From positions 1 to 50,803 of IMG/VR virus record IMGVR_UViG_3300031692_000003: DNA of 50,803 bases. One strand, given 5' to 3'. Below are positions 29,101 to 36,183 of this stretch, piece by piece. Source of the DNA: a virus. A model generated the notes under the pieces. The model saw only the letters and a list, made by a program, of their open reading frames with translations, did no database searches and had not been told where the DNA came from. Position numbers and translations under genes: made by a program. Every line of letters starts with the position of its first letter. Position 1 is the first letter of the stretch.

Positions 29101-29832
29101 ATGAAAGTACTTGATCTGTTTTCAGGAATCGGCGGTTTCTCCCTGGGACTTGAACGCGCCGGAATGAAAACCATTGCATTCTGTGAGATAGATGAAAAGT
29201 GCCGCCAGGTGTTAAAAAAACATTGGCCGGATGTGCCACAATACAAAGATATAAAAACCTTATCATGGGAGAAACTTAAAAATGACGGAATCGAAAAACC
29301 GGACGTTATCTGCGGAGGGTTTCCCTGCCAGGATATCTCAGTTGCAGGAAAACAGGAAGGAATCAACGGAGAAAGATCAGGATTGTGGTTTGAATTTAAA
29401 AGACTCATTAAAGAAATCAAACCAGATTTCGCAGTTATCGAAAACGTGGAAAACCTGCGAAGTAAAGGACTTGTTACCGTCCTGCAAGATCTATGGTCGA
29501 TCCGGTATGATGCGGAATGGCATATTATCCCAGCTTGGTCAATTGGTGCCATACACAGAAGAGAACGTATTTGGATTATTGCCTACCCTAACGAGAAGAG
29601 ATTACAGAAACTCATCGGACAGAAAAAGAGGGGCCCAGGGGCCAGACTTAATTCAATACCTTTGTCGCCGACATGGAGTGTCAGGGATACGTCTAAAGCC
29701 TTCATTCTGCGAGGAGCTGATGGGTTACCCGGAAGGGTGGACAGAATTAAACAATTAGGCAATGCAGTAGTTCCCCAAATTCCTGAACTAATCGGAAGAG
29801 CAATTTTATCAACAGAGGACCATGAACTTTAA
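29101..29832 (+). CDS. dcm: DNA cytosine-5 methyltransferase
   Basis: A 243-residue C5-cytosine methyltransferase from ATG 29101. Motifs in order: DLFSGIGG (4-11, cofactor), GGFPCQDIS (73-81, catalytic Cys), VIENVENL (near 112), HRRERIWII (near 154) and LGNAVVPQI (near 218). The region between 165 and 205, which should hold the target-recognition domain, is very short, so specificity may be relaxed or need a partner. No cognate endonuclease is nearby, suggesting self-protection of phage DNA. A second long open frame lies inside it. Confidence 0.92.
   Translation: MKVLDLFSGIGGFSLGLERAGMKTIAFCEIDEKCRQVLKKHWPDVPQYKDIKTLSWEKLKNDGIEKPDVICGGFPCQDISVAGKQEGINGERSGLWFEFKRLIKEIKPDFAVIENVENLRSKGLVTVLQDLWSIRYDAEWHIIPAWSIGAIHRRERIWIIAYPNEKRLQKLIGQKKRGPGARLNSIPLSPTWSVRDTSKAFILRGADGLPGRVDRIKQLGNAVVPQIPELIGRAILSTEDHEL
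29282..29758 (+). CDS. Overprinted open frame inside the cytosine methyltransferase gene
   Basis: A 158-codon frame shifted +1 relative to the methyltransferase, starting at ATG 29282 and ending at 29758. Its words, such as EGFPARISQ, SKTWKT, SGMMRNG, GLLPTLTRRDYR and LKPSFCEELMGYPEGWTEL, follow a pattern I recall from phage methyltransferase-associated proteins (FPARTS ... TWPRSGMMRNG ... LLPTPTARD ... NPSFVEWLMGFPIGWT). Where the main frame reads FPCQDIS this frame reads FPARIS. It may be a real overlapping gene or an artefact of conserved codons. No ribosome binding site is evident. Confidence 0.4.
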   Translation: MTESKNRTLSAEGFPARISQLQENRKESTEKDQDCGLNLKDSLKKSNQISQLSKTWKTCEVKDLLPSCKIYGRSGMMRNGILSQLGQLVPYTEENVFGLLPTLTRRDYRNSSDRKRGAQGPDLIQYLCRRHGVSGIRLKPSFCEELMGYPEGWTELNN

Positions 29833-30298
29833 AGGACACGTAATCATCACCTCATCAATAGCAGTTGCCTCCATCGCAACCGTGAAATACTTCTATCCCA
29901 ATTCCCAAATAGATCGGCTTTGTTATGCAGGTGCGGCAATGGTTTTTGGAGGGATGTTCCCGGATGTTGATACCCATAGTCACCCATCAAAGATTTACGC
30001 TTTCCTGTCATTAATTGCTCTTATCGTCTTTACAGTGATAAAATTTCCATGGTTTGGCGTCGCAATCGTAGCGCCTTATCTGCTTGCTAAAATGAGCAAA
30101 CATAGAGGATGGACCCACTCAACAATTTTCCCTATTTTATGCATCACACTGTCAATTGTTTTGACAGAAAGATCATATGCATTCATCGGCGGGTCACAAT
30201 GGATTATTTGGTGGTTTGGCGTTGGTCTATTAATTCACATTTTGATTGATTTGATATCAACCAGGATGAAACGATCTAAAACTTTGAAACTAAAATAA
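29822..30298 (+). CDS. YdjM-like membrane protein (DUF457 metal-dependent hydrolase family)
   Basis: A 158-residue integral membrane protein with four hydrophobic segments. It carries the family motifs GGMFPDVDTHSHPS (about residues 43-56) and HRGWTHS (about 94-100), whose His and Asp residues form a putative metal site, and a final IHILIDLIS. Relatives include YdjM, an SOS-regulated membrane protein. Its start overlaps the end of the cytosine methyltransferase gene by 11 bases. Substrate unknown; a role in modifying the host envelope is possible. Confidence 0.82.
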   Translation: MNFKGHVIITSSIAVASIATVKYFYPNSQIDRLCYAGAAMVFGGMFPDVDTHSHPSKIYAFLSLIALIVFTVIKFPWFGVAIVAPYLLAKMSKHRGWTHSTIFPILCITLSIVLTERSYAFIGGSQWIIWWFGVGLLIHILIDLISTRMKRSKTLKLK

Positions 30299-30322
30299 TT
30301 TGAAAATAAATCAACTTTCCTG

Positions 30323-30351
30323 TTGACAGTTTACCGGTAATGATTTAATCT
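30323..30351 (+). promoter_or_regulatory. Sigma-70-type promoter with embedded operator
   Basis: TTGACA at 30323-30328, 17-base spacer, TAATCT at 30346-30351. The perfect palindrome TTACCGGTAA occupies 30331-30340, inside the spacer, an ideal place for a repressor. It drives the gene at 30394. Confidence 0.75.
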
Positions 30352-30393
30352 AAGTATAACAAAGCAAGAAATTAACTCAAACCGGGGAAGAAA

Positions 30394-30726
30394 ATGGAAA
30401 ATTTCATAGAAAAAATTGAGCAGATTATCAAGAATGGTAACCACAGTGGATTGACAGAAAAAGCAAGTTCTTATTTTTCATCGTTGGCAGAAAAAACAAT
30501 GCAGAAATTTAAACAAGCTCCTTGGGAAGATGAAGATTTTGATTACGTTTTTTCAATGCTTGCTGAAGACGCTGAATATTGCGACGTGGATGGAGACGAG
30601 TGGACAGAGGAAACAGCTCTTGAATACATAAAGGAAATTTTTACAAGAAAGGTTGAATTGGATGTTATGAGCAAAGCTTTTGAATTTATGAAAGAACTCG
30701 ACAAGCTTGATATAAGTGCAATATAG
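30394..30726 (+). CDS. Acidic early protein
   Basis: A 110-residue, strongly acidic, mainly helical protein (KQAPWEDEDFDYVFSMLAED near 43-62, then DVDGDEWTEETALEYI). GGGGAAG precedes the start. It is the first gene of a transcript from the operator-bearing promoter at 30323. High negative charge suggests a DNA mimic or protein-binding inhibitor of a host enzyme, which is speculation. Confidence 0.7.
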   Translation: MENFIEKIEQIIKNGNHSGLTEKASSYFSSLAEKTMQKFKQAPWEDEDFDYVFSMLAEDAEYCDVDGDEWTEETALEYIKEIFTRKVELDVMSKAFEFMKELDKLDISAI

Positions 30727-30755
30727 GTAATCATCCATCACTGAAAATAAAAACC

Positions 30756-30965
30756 ATGACAACAGAAAAATGTGATCACCTATGTGCAGCATGGGGAATA
30801 TCTCTAATTAAAGAATCTGAATATGAAACCGTTGTTGTTGAATTCCGTGCAAAGGTGACGGAGTTTAACACAACAAGAAAAGCCGTTCCGCATCCAGGGC
30901 AGTTCATAACATTCGAATATTGCCCGAAATGTGGGACCAAAATTGAAAAGAAGAGGGTATTTTGA
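30756..30965 (+). CDS. Small zinc-ribbon protein
   Basis: A 69-residue protein with an N-terminal CDHLCAAWG and a C-terminal YCPKCGTKIEKK, together a split zinc ribbon. The central strand region (ETVVVEFRAKVTEF) separates the two halves. It overlaps the next gene's TTG start. Function unknown, perhaps a nucleic-acid-binding adaptor. Confidence 0.7.
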   Translation: MTTEKCDHLCAAWGISLIKESEYETVVVEFRAKVTEFNTTRKAVPHPGQFITFEYCPKCGTKIEKKRVF

Positions 30966-31132
30966 CAACAGAAAAACAAAAGAAGGCAAATCGTGAATCT
31001 CAAAAAAGGTTCCGTGAAGCCCGAAAGAATTCAGGAATGATCCGGGGTGATGTTTGGGCATTTCCTCAAGATTGGGAGAAGATCAGGAAACTTGAAACAA
31101 AGTTGCAAAAGGCAGGTGGATTTGAAAAATAA
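30962..31132 (+). CDS. Small basic protein, possible ribbon-helix-helix-like
   Basis: A 56-residue protein starting at TTG 30962 (overlapping the previous stop), ending at 31132. The basic N-terminal helix (KQKKANRESQKRFREARKN) is followed by SGMIRGDVWAFPQDWEKIRK, a short strand then helix. This order recalls tiny phage proteins with a strand-helix-helix, ParD- or Arc-like layout. A non-ATG start and no separate ribosome binding site mean its translation probably depends on the previous gene. Confidence 0.6.
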   Translation: MTTEKQKKANRESQKRFREARKNSGMIRGDVWAFPQDWEKIRKLETKLQKAGGFEK

Positions 31133-31144
31133 TCAACTTTTCCC

Positions 31145-31173
31145 TTGACTCAATTATTAATTACCGGTAACAT
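31145..31173 (+). promoter_or_regulatory. Sigma-70-type promoter with embedded operator
   Basis: TTGACT at 31145-31150, 17-base spacer, TAACAT at 31168-31173. TTACCGGTAA at 31161-31170 overlaps the -10 element. It drives the gene at 31229. Confidence 0.7.
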
Positions 31174-31228
31174 TAATACAACAAGTCAGCAATCAGTTGG
31201 CTTGATAACCTCAGAAGGGAGAATACAG

Positions 31229-31501
31229 ATGGAAAGTAAAACGATCGGGGAAAGTTACGAGGTTAGAATAAAATCTCTTGAATCTATGAGAAAATTCATT
31301 GTTTCCGAAAAGCCGTGGCAAACCATGAAGGGATCATCCGCTATCAGTAATATTAAAATATGGAATAGCTGGGAAACGCTATCTTCAAAATGTAAATTTA
31401 TGGATGATAATGAATTTATTGAAAAATTTGAAAAGCTCTCTGAAATAATCGGCATGGATACAATTTTAAATGTCGGTCCCAGATTTTCAGATTTAATATA
31501 A
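31229..31501 (+). CDS. Early protein, unknown function
   Basis: A 90-residue protein from ATG 31229, with GAAGGGAG upstream, downstream of the operator-bearing promoter at 31145 (longer in-frame readings would start at or inside the promoter). Helical, with a SEKPWQTMKGSSAISNIKIW segment near 26-45. No Cys cluster or known motif. Shared regulation with the 30394 gene suggests both are under the same repressor. Confidence 0.7.
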   Translation: MESKTIGESYEVRIKSLESMRKFIVSEKPWQTMKGSSAISNIKIWNSWETLSSKCKFMDDNEFIEKFEKLSEIIGMDTILNVGPRFSDLI

Positions 31502-31508
31502 CAAACCA

Positions 31509-31581
31509 GCCCGGACAAGTTTCCGGGCATGATCAGAGCATTTAATGAATGTTGTGATCATCATTGGCCCGGCAATCCGGG
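31509..31581 (+). ncRNA. Cluster of intergenic hairpins
   Basis: In the 126-base gap after 31501: GCCCGGA/TCCGGGC (31509-31528), ATGATCA/TGATCAT (31529-31561) and CCCGG/CCGGG (31568-31581) follow in series. Together they could form a structured leader or a stability element. No T-run follows the GC stems. Confidence 0.45.
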
Positions 31582-31627
31582 AAATTTTAAGAATGATTTC
31601 AGGGATTGATTCAGGGGATATAAAACC

Positions 31628-31876
31628 ATGAAAGACAAAGTTATCGAATTCTTAAAAGCAAACGGATGGAAAATGGATATCAGTCAATACGATTCTAGAA
31701 ATGAATTCTGGTCTTACATAAAAGACGATAGCCATATTGTTGTGGATATATCAGATAGTGAGATGGTATTCATCGGTGAATCAGGAGATTTTCTCCATGA
31801 GCGATTGAATCTTTATACTCTTATCGGTGTTCTTATATATCACAGGCAACTGCCGATTTCTTTTAAACAGCCATAA
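31628..31876 (+). CDS. Early protein, unknown function
   Basis: An 82-residue acidic protein with AGGGG upstream. Helix-strand-helix order; WSYIKDDSHIVVDISDSEMV near 30-49 suggests a small mixed fold. No signal peptide, membrane segment or Cys cluster. It is separated from its upstream neighbour by the hairpin cluster and followed closely by the helical gene at 31891. Confidence 0.7.
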   Translation: MKDKVIEFLKANGWKMDISQYDSRNEFWSYIKDDSHIVVDISDSEMVFIGESGDFLHERLNLYTLIGVLIYHRQLPISFKQP

Positions 31877-31890
31877 AACAGGATAAAACA

Positions 31891-32268
31891 ATGAAAGTAG
31901 AACTGAGCATAAAAGACGATTCAGAACTGAGAAACATGGTAAAGGATATGATCAGAGGGCAGGTAAAATCACTATTAAGAAACGGTATCGAGGAAGAGGC
32001 TAAAAAAGAGATTTCTAGGAAGGCAAGGGAGCTTACCATTTCAAATTATCGGGTGGAAAATGCCATTAAAGAAGAAGCTAGAAAGTTTTCAAGTCAGATT
32101 AAAGCTGATGTTGTAAAGTCCATTGTTGAAGAATTAAGGGAATCAGCAAAGGAACAGCTTTTGAGATATGCAAGAAGCATCATAGACGAAAATATTAATG
32201 ATGTTATCAGATCGGCAATCTCAAATCGTATCGCAAATCTTAAAGCTGAAATAATTGTTAAACCATAA
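31891..32268 (+). CDS. Long helical protein
   Basis: A 125-residue almost entirely alpha-helical protein with alternating Lys, Glu and hydrophobic residues (KKEISRKARELTISNYRVEN near 43-62) and no Cys, Trp or Pro in the body apart from the final residue. The pattern implies an extended coiled coil or helical bundle. It precedes the second PP-loop gene by 25 bases. Function unknown. Confidence 0.7.
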   Translation: MKVELSIKDDSELRNMVKDMIRGQVKSLLRNGIEEEAKKEISRKARELTISNYRVENAIKEEARKFSSQIKADVVKSIVEELRESAKEQLLRYARSIIDENINDVIRSAISNRIANLKAEIIVKP

Positions 32269-32293
32269 CAAAGCAATATAAATAAAGGGAATC

Positions 32294-32992
32294 ATGATCA
32301 AATCAACAGAAGAAACAATCAAAGAAGTCAAAAAAAAGACAGGAGAAACAACCCTCTTGTCTTTTTCAGGCGGAAAGGACAGTACTTGTGCCTACCTGGC
32401 AATCAAGGACCATTTTAAAAAAATTATACCTTATCATCTATATTTAATTCCTGGTCTATCATTTGTTGAAGAGCATCTATCCTATTGTGAAGAGATGATG
32501 CACACAAAAATTATTAGAGTACCGGCAATTGGATTGTATAGGATGCTAAAAAACTATGTATTTCAACCACCAGGCAGGCTTGATACAATAGACTCATTCC
32601 GGCTGATTACATACACACATCAAGATGTACATGATTTGATATGTGATGACCAACAGATTTCAAAAAAAACCTATACAGCCATCGGAATCAGAGCACCAGA
32701 CAGCCAAAACAGGAGAATGTCGATTGAAAAGCATGGCACCATCAATCACAATCTACTTAAATACTATCCGGTTGCTGATTGGAACAAAGAAAGGCTAATA
32801 AGCGAAATCAAACAGTCCGGTTGGAAATTATCAGTAGAATATAAACTGTTTGGAAGATCTTTTGATGGTCTTGACCTTAGATTTTTATTCCCTATAAGGG
32901 ACCAGTACCCCGATGACTATCAAAAGATTCTGGACTGGTTTCCTTTTGCTGAATTTGAAATCAAAAGATATGAATACTCACTCAAAGGATAA
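32294..32992 (+). CDS. PP-loop ATPase, PAPS-reductase/IbrA-like
   Basis: A 232-residue adenine-nucleotide alpha-hydrolase. TTLLSFSGGKDSTCAYL places the PP-loop SGGKDS at residues 25-30. FRLITYTHQDVHDLICDDQQ and AIGIRAPDSQNRR follow, and the C-terminal KLFGRSFDGLDLRFLFPIRD is a family-typical acceptor region. It differs from the PP-loop protein at 10696 in both ends. Such phage enzymes are often paired with a ParB-like IbrB; here the next gene is not ParB-like. Substrate unknown. Confidence 0.85.
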   Translation: MIKSTEETIKEVKKKTGETTLLSFSGGKDSTCAYLAIKDHFKKIIPYHLYLIPGLSFVEEHLSYCEEMMHTKIIRVPAIGLYRMLKNYVFQPPGRLDTIDSFRLITYTHQDVHDLICDDQQISKKTYTAIGIRAPDSQNRRMSIEKHGTINHNLLKYYPVADWNKERLISEIKQSGWKLSVEYKLFGRSFDGLDLRFLFPIRDQYPDDYQKILDWFPFAEFEIKRYEYSLKG

Positions 32993-32993
32993 T

Positions 32994-33398
32994 ATGGAAA
33001 GAATAAAACTAAGCCGGGTAAAACTGCAAAGACCAAAAAAACCGGTCAAGAATCCGTTGGAAAAATTAAAACTCTCTGAAAGTTTGGAAGATGATGCAAC
33101 CGAAGAATTGGAAGTAATACAATCCGAATTCCAAAAATCAGAGTTTGGAAAAAGAATGAAGAATGAAAATGACAGGTTCAGAGTGGCCACAGACTCAGAA
33201 TATTGGGTTAACTTCATCTTCCAGGACCGGGAACAAAAAGAAGTATTTCTAAAGGCTTTAGGATTGTTTGAAATAGGTGATAAATACATTGATGGACAAG
33301 AGGCAGCAAAGAAGCTGGGAATTGAACTGCCTAAATCACCAATTAAGTACAATACAAGCTCAAAAGTGGACAAATCCCTTGCGGAATTGGTAGATTAA
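32994..33398 (+). CDS. Phage accessory protein with YWV-REQKE motif
   Basis: A 134-residue protein from ATG 32994, two bases after the PP-loop stop. The N-terminus is basic (RVKLQRPKKPVKN), the middle acidic (ESLEDDATEELE), and the C-terminal domain contains RVATDSEYWVNFIFQDREQ then FLKALGLFEIGDKYIDGQEA. I recall similar R-x-x-x-x-Y-W-x-x-x-x-F-x-x-R-E-Q-K-E proteins in many phages, uncharacterised. Its position just downstream suggests it partners the PP-loop enzyme. Confidence 0.7.
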   Translation: MERIKLSRVKLQRPKKPVKNPLEKLKLSESLEDDATEELEVIQSEFQKSEFGKRMKNENDRFRVATDSEYWVNFIFQDREQKEVFLKALGLFEIGDKYIDGQEAAKKLGIELPKSPIKYNTSSKVDKSLAELVD

Positions 33399-33442
33399 AC
33401 CATTATTTCATCCTTGGTTAACCAATTTTTAAAGGAAAAATT

Positions 33443-33550
33443 ATGATTCAAAGATTAAGATCGGCCGGAAGAAGAATTGGTGGAGTTGTCAGATCCGCAG
33501 GGAGAAGAGCGGCAAGCATGGTTAGGGGATCTGTATATCCTAATGCATAG
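33443..33550 (+). CDS. Arginine-rich micro-protein ending GSVYPNA
   Basis: A 35-residue open frame with AAAGGA seven bases upstream. It is composed of an internal repeat (RSAGRRIGGVV then RSAGRRAASMV) and ends GSVYPNA. Net charge is strongly positive. The next gene's product ends GGSVYPNS, with every codon of the shared VYPN changed synonymously, which shows selection on the peptide. It could be a DNA-condensing or capsid-associated peptide, or membrane-active. Function unknown. Confidence 0.65.
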   Translation: MIQRLRSAGRRIGGVVRSAGRRAASMVRGSVYPNA

Positions 33551-33557
33551 GTTATCT

Positions 33558-33686
33558 ATGGCAACCAGAATAAAAAACTCAAGTCGTCCAATGTCAAGAA
33601 AGAACTTGGCAAGAATGATTTATAACAGTTCTTTAAATAGAAGGGCATCCAGCGTTCAGGGTGGTTCTGTTTACCCAAACTCCTAA
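33558..33686 (+). CDS. Basic micro-protein ending GSVYPNS
   Basis: A 42-residue open frame eight bases after the preceding micro-gene. It begins MATRIKNSSRPMSRKNLARM, is rich in Arg, Lys, Ser and Asn, and ends VQGGSVYPNS. It shares the C-terminal GSVYPN with its neighbour and little else. Its stop overlaps that of the convergent minus-strand regulator gene. A small virion or DNA-binding peptide is possible. Confidence 0.6.
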   Translation: MATRIKNSSRPMSRKNLARMIYNSSLNRRASSVQGGSVYPNS

Positions 33687-33946
33687 AGTCTTTCTACCTC
33701 TTTTAAAGCTTTCAAAAACCTCTCACCTGTTAGCCCTGTATTTTCTACAAAGTATAGGGCTAAGTTAATCATAATAATATACCTCTTACGAATAACTTCA
33801 TTATCCCTACCCAAACTGCAAAAATTCCTTTCAGATATACCTATTACCTCACCTAATTCTTTTTGTTTAATAGCAGCAGTATCACAAAGACGGTTGATCT
33901 TATAAAGCAGTGGATTGGGAACCCTACCGTTTTTTCTTGGATTCAT
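33683..33946 (-). CDS. Minus-strand helix-turn-helix regulator candidate
   Basis: An 87-residue minus-strand protein from ATG 33946 (a TTG at 33958 would add four residues). Its centre (AAIKQKELGEVIGISERNF, about 25-43) has helix-turn-helix spacing: A-x-x-x-x-x-L-G-x-x-x-G-I-S. The basic N-terminus (NPRKNGRVP) suits DNA binding. It sits between the early region and the terminase operon, facing away from terS, so it may control late transcription. It is the only minus gene near the late block. Confidence 0.7.
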   Translation of the reverse strand: MNPRKNGRVPNPLLYKINRLCDTAAIKQKELGEVIGISERNFCSLGRDNEVIRKRYIIMINLALYFVENTGLTGERFLKALKEVERL

Positions 33947-34081
33947 TCTTGTTCTCAAAGTTTGACTGTTTGTTTTTTAAGCTTGTAGGTTATAGTTATA
34001 CATCGAAAGTTAGAAAGAGATCAACTTTAAGGGAAAGATGGGAAAAACAAAAAGGTGTAAATTTCTTCAAAAGGTGACTTA

Positions 34082-34705
34082 ATGGGAGTATTCGACAAAT
34101 ACGTTAAAAAGAAGTTCAAAAAGAAACCCGTCAGGAAGCCAACCAAAGAAGAGTTTTCCAGAACCGGAATAGAGAAAAAGACACTCTCAGACAAACAAAA
34201 AGAATCACTTCTCGATTACCTAACGGCAGGATCAAACATACAAGACCTTGCCCCTCTGTTTAATATGTGCGGTACGACTCTCAGAAGAATTATTAAAGAT
34301 GAAATGGGCATAGAAAACGAGGACTGGCCGCTTGATACTCTTGAAAATCAAGTTGAAAAAGCAAGGGCAATGTGTGGCGAGGATCTGAGAATTGCCCAGA
34401 TGAATAATGCCATGGATGGAAACGCAACCATGCAGATATATCTCGGCAAGCAGATATTGAGACAGACAGACAGACCGGACCTGAGAGAAGAGAAAGAGAA
34501 GCAAATAGAAGTTTATCCTACGATCAAAGACCACCCCATTGAGCAACAAATCAAATACTTTTTAGAGAACGGAATGAGGATTCCAAGAGGCGTGGAGATG
34601 CTCTTTGAGATTGCCAAACTGAAAGGTGAGTTTGGGACAGATGGCGGATTGGAAGATTTAAAAGACGTTCCAACTGATGAACTGGTAAAGATGGTTAAGC
34701 AATGA
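34082..34705 (+). CDS. terS: Terminase small subunit
   Basis: A 207-residue protein directly before terL and overlapping it by ATGA. The first 30 residues are very basic (KKKFKKKPVRKPTKEEF), followed by a helix-turn-helix-like DNA-recognition segment (LLDYLTAGSNIQDLAPLFNM, about 43-62, then CGTTLRRIIKDE) and an oligomerisation region. AAGGTG is placed before the start. It recognises the phage genome for packaging. The pac or cos site is not identifiable from sequence alone. Confidence 0.85.
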   Translation: MGVFDKYVKKKFKKKPVRKPTKEEFSRTGIEKKTLSDKQKESLLDYLTAGSNIQDLAPLFNMCGTTLRRIIKDEMGIENEDWPLDTLENQVEKARAMCGEDLRIAQMNNAMDGNATMQIYLGKQILRQTDRPDLREEKEKQIEVYPTIKDHPIEQQIKYFLENGMRIPRGVEMLFEIAKLKGEFGTDGGLEDLKDVPTDELVKMVKQ

Positions 34706-36117
34706 TATCTAAATTCCAGGCTTTAAATGAATTGGAAAGACGACAGGAAGCTATTAGAAAAGAATTGGTTAGAAGAGGGGAGTATAAGTCTGTTCTTCCA
34801 TATAAGTTTGAATATAGAGATTATCAGCTTACCTTCAGAAAGGAAATGGAGGTGAAGAAAAGGAGCGCGACAGTCTGGCATAGGAGAGCCGGAAAAGATA
34901 AGACAATGTTGAACTTCACTTTTGAGAAGATGTTCGAAAGGGTAGGGATATACTATTACCTTCTCCCGACCTATGCGCAGGGTAAAAAGATCATTTGGAA
35001 TGGAATTGACCGGGATGGATTCAGGCATATGAACCACTTACCCAAATACATGAGGAAAAGAACGGATAATTCTGAAATGCTGGTAGAAGCTATCAATGGA
35101 TCAATCTTCCAGGTGATAGGAACGGATAATTATGATTCAATCATGGGAACTAATCCGGTAGGAGTTGTTTTCTCAGAGTACAGCTTACAGAATCCTGTTG
35201 TTTGGGATTTTATCAGACCGATACTTGCTGAGAATGGAGGTTGGGCCGCTTTCAATTATACTGCCAGGGGGAAAAATCACGGCTATGATCTGATTGAAAT
35301 GGCAAAGGTCAACGAAAAATGGTTCGCTGAGATATTGACAGTGATAGACACAAAAAGACCAGACGGAACCCCTGTCATCACTGAGGAAATAATCCAGGAA
35401 GAACGGGACGCAGGGATGGATGAAAGCTTGATCCAACAAGAATTTTATTGTGATTTCAATGCAGCAAACCAGGGGGCTTATTACGGAAAACAGTTTGAAG
35501 CCGTTGAAAAAGAAGACAGATATAAATCAATACCATATGAACCAGCCTTGCCGGTTTCAACTTTTTGGGATCTTGGGATATCGGATTCAACCTCTATTAT
35601 TTTTGCCCAAAATCTGAGTGATAAGGAATTCAGGATCATTGATTACTATGAATCGAACAATGAAGGGCTTGAGCATTATTTGAAACTTATTCATGAAAAA
35701 CCATACCAGTACAAGGAGCACTGGGCACCTCATGACATACAAGTAAGAGAATGGGGTTCTGGTATGTCCAGGTTTGAAACGGCAAAAAACTTCAAGGATG
35801 ATAAGGGAAGGAGCATAGGAATAAAATTTAAGATTGTCCCTGATATATCAATACAGGATGGAATAGACGCTGCAAGGAGAATCATTCCAGAATGCTGGTT
35901 TGATAATACAAAGAACCAGAAAACAGGCAACGCTATGTCCGGTGTATGGTGGCTGGTGAATGCCTTGAAGTCATACCACAAAGAATATGACGAAAAGAAG
36001 CATTGCTATAAAGATACTCCCTTGCATGACTGGTCTTCTCATCCTGCAGACGCTTTCAGGTATTTCGCGGTAGCTACCAAGCCCAAAAGGTCTTCTTTGG
36101 ATTTTTATCTCGGTTAG
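34702..36117 (+). CDS. terL: Terminase large subunit
   Basis: A 471-residue packaging motor and nuclease. The ATPase part has a Walker A-like WHRRAGKDKT (about 59-68) and a Walker B-like PVGVVFSEY (about 152-160), where Glu is catalytic. The C-terminal RNase H-type nuclease begins FWDLGISDSTSII (about 288-300) with the first metal-binding Asp, and LHDWSSHPADAFRY near the C-terminus supplies the final Asp. It pumps DNA into the prohead and cuts it. terL defines the start of the late block. Confidence 0.95.
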   Translation: MISKFQALNELERRQEAIRKELVRRGEYKSVLPYKFEYRDYQLTFRKEMEVKKRSATVWHRRAGKDKTMLNFTFEKMFERVGIYYYLLPTYAQGKKIIWNGIDRDGFRHMNHLPKYMRKRTDNSEMLVEAINGSIFQVIGTDNYDSIMGTNPVGVVFSEYSLQNPVVWDFIRPILAENGGWAAFNYTARGKNHGYDLIEMAKVNEKWFAEILTVIDTKRPDGTPVITEEIIQEERDAGMDESLIQQEFYCDFNAANQGAYYGKQFEAVEKEDRYKSIPYEPALPVSTFWDLGISDSTSIIFAQNLSDKEFRIIDYYESNNEGLEHYLKLIHEKPYQYKEHWAPHDIQVREWGSGMSRFETAKNFKDDKGRSIGIKFKIVPDISIQDGIDAARRIIPECWFDNTKNQKTGNAMSGVWWLVNALKSYHKEYDEKKHCYKDTPLHDWSSHPADAFRYFAVATKPKRSSLDFYLG

Positions 36118-36183
36118 ACAGCGAAAAGTTGACAATCTACCCAGTCAATTGCAAGATAGAATCTACTGAATCAAATTAAAATT

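Noticed and set aside
28917-29552. 211-codon antisense open frame opposite the cytosine methyltransferase
   Set aside because: No matching promoter or protein pattern, and it opposes strongly supported plus-strand genes; it reflects a low stop density.
31529-31609. 26-codon open frame in the hairpin-rich gap
   Set aside because: No ribosome binding site and overlaps strong inverted repeats; RNA structure explains the sequence better.
33962-33996. Possible late promoter before the terminase genes (TTGACT, TATAGT)
   Set aside because: Spacing of 23 bases is not acceptable, and alternative pairs are weak; a phage-specific late promoter cannot be excluded.
34038-34082. 14-codon open frame ending TAATG at the terS start
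   Set aside because: Very short with marginal ribosome binding site; terS has its own AAGGTG site, so a leader peptide is only a possibility.
36129-36162. TTGACA before the gene at 36184 with TAGAAT downstream
   Set aside because: Spacer is 22 bases, too long; only weak -10 sequences at the proper distance.
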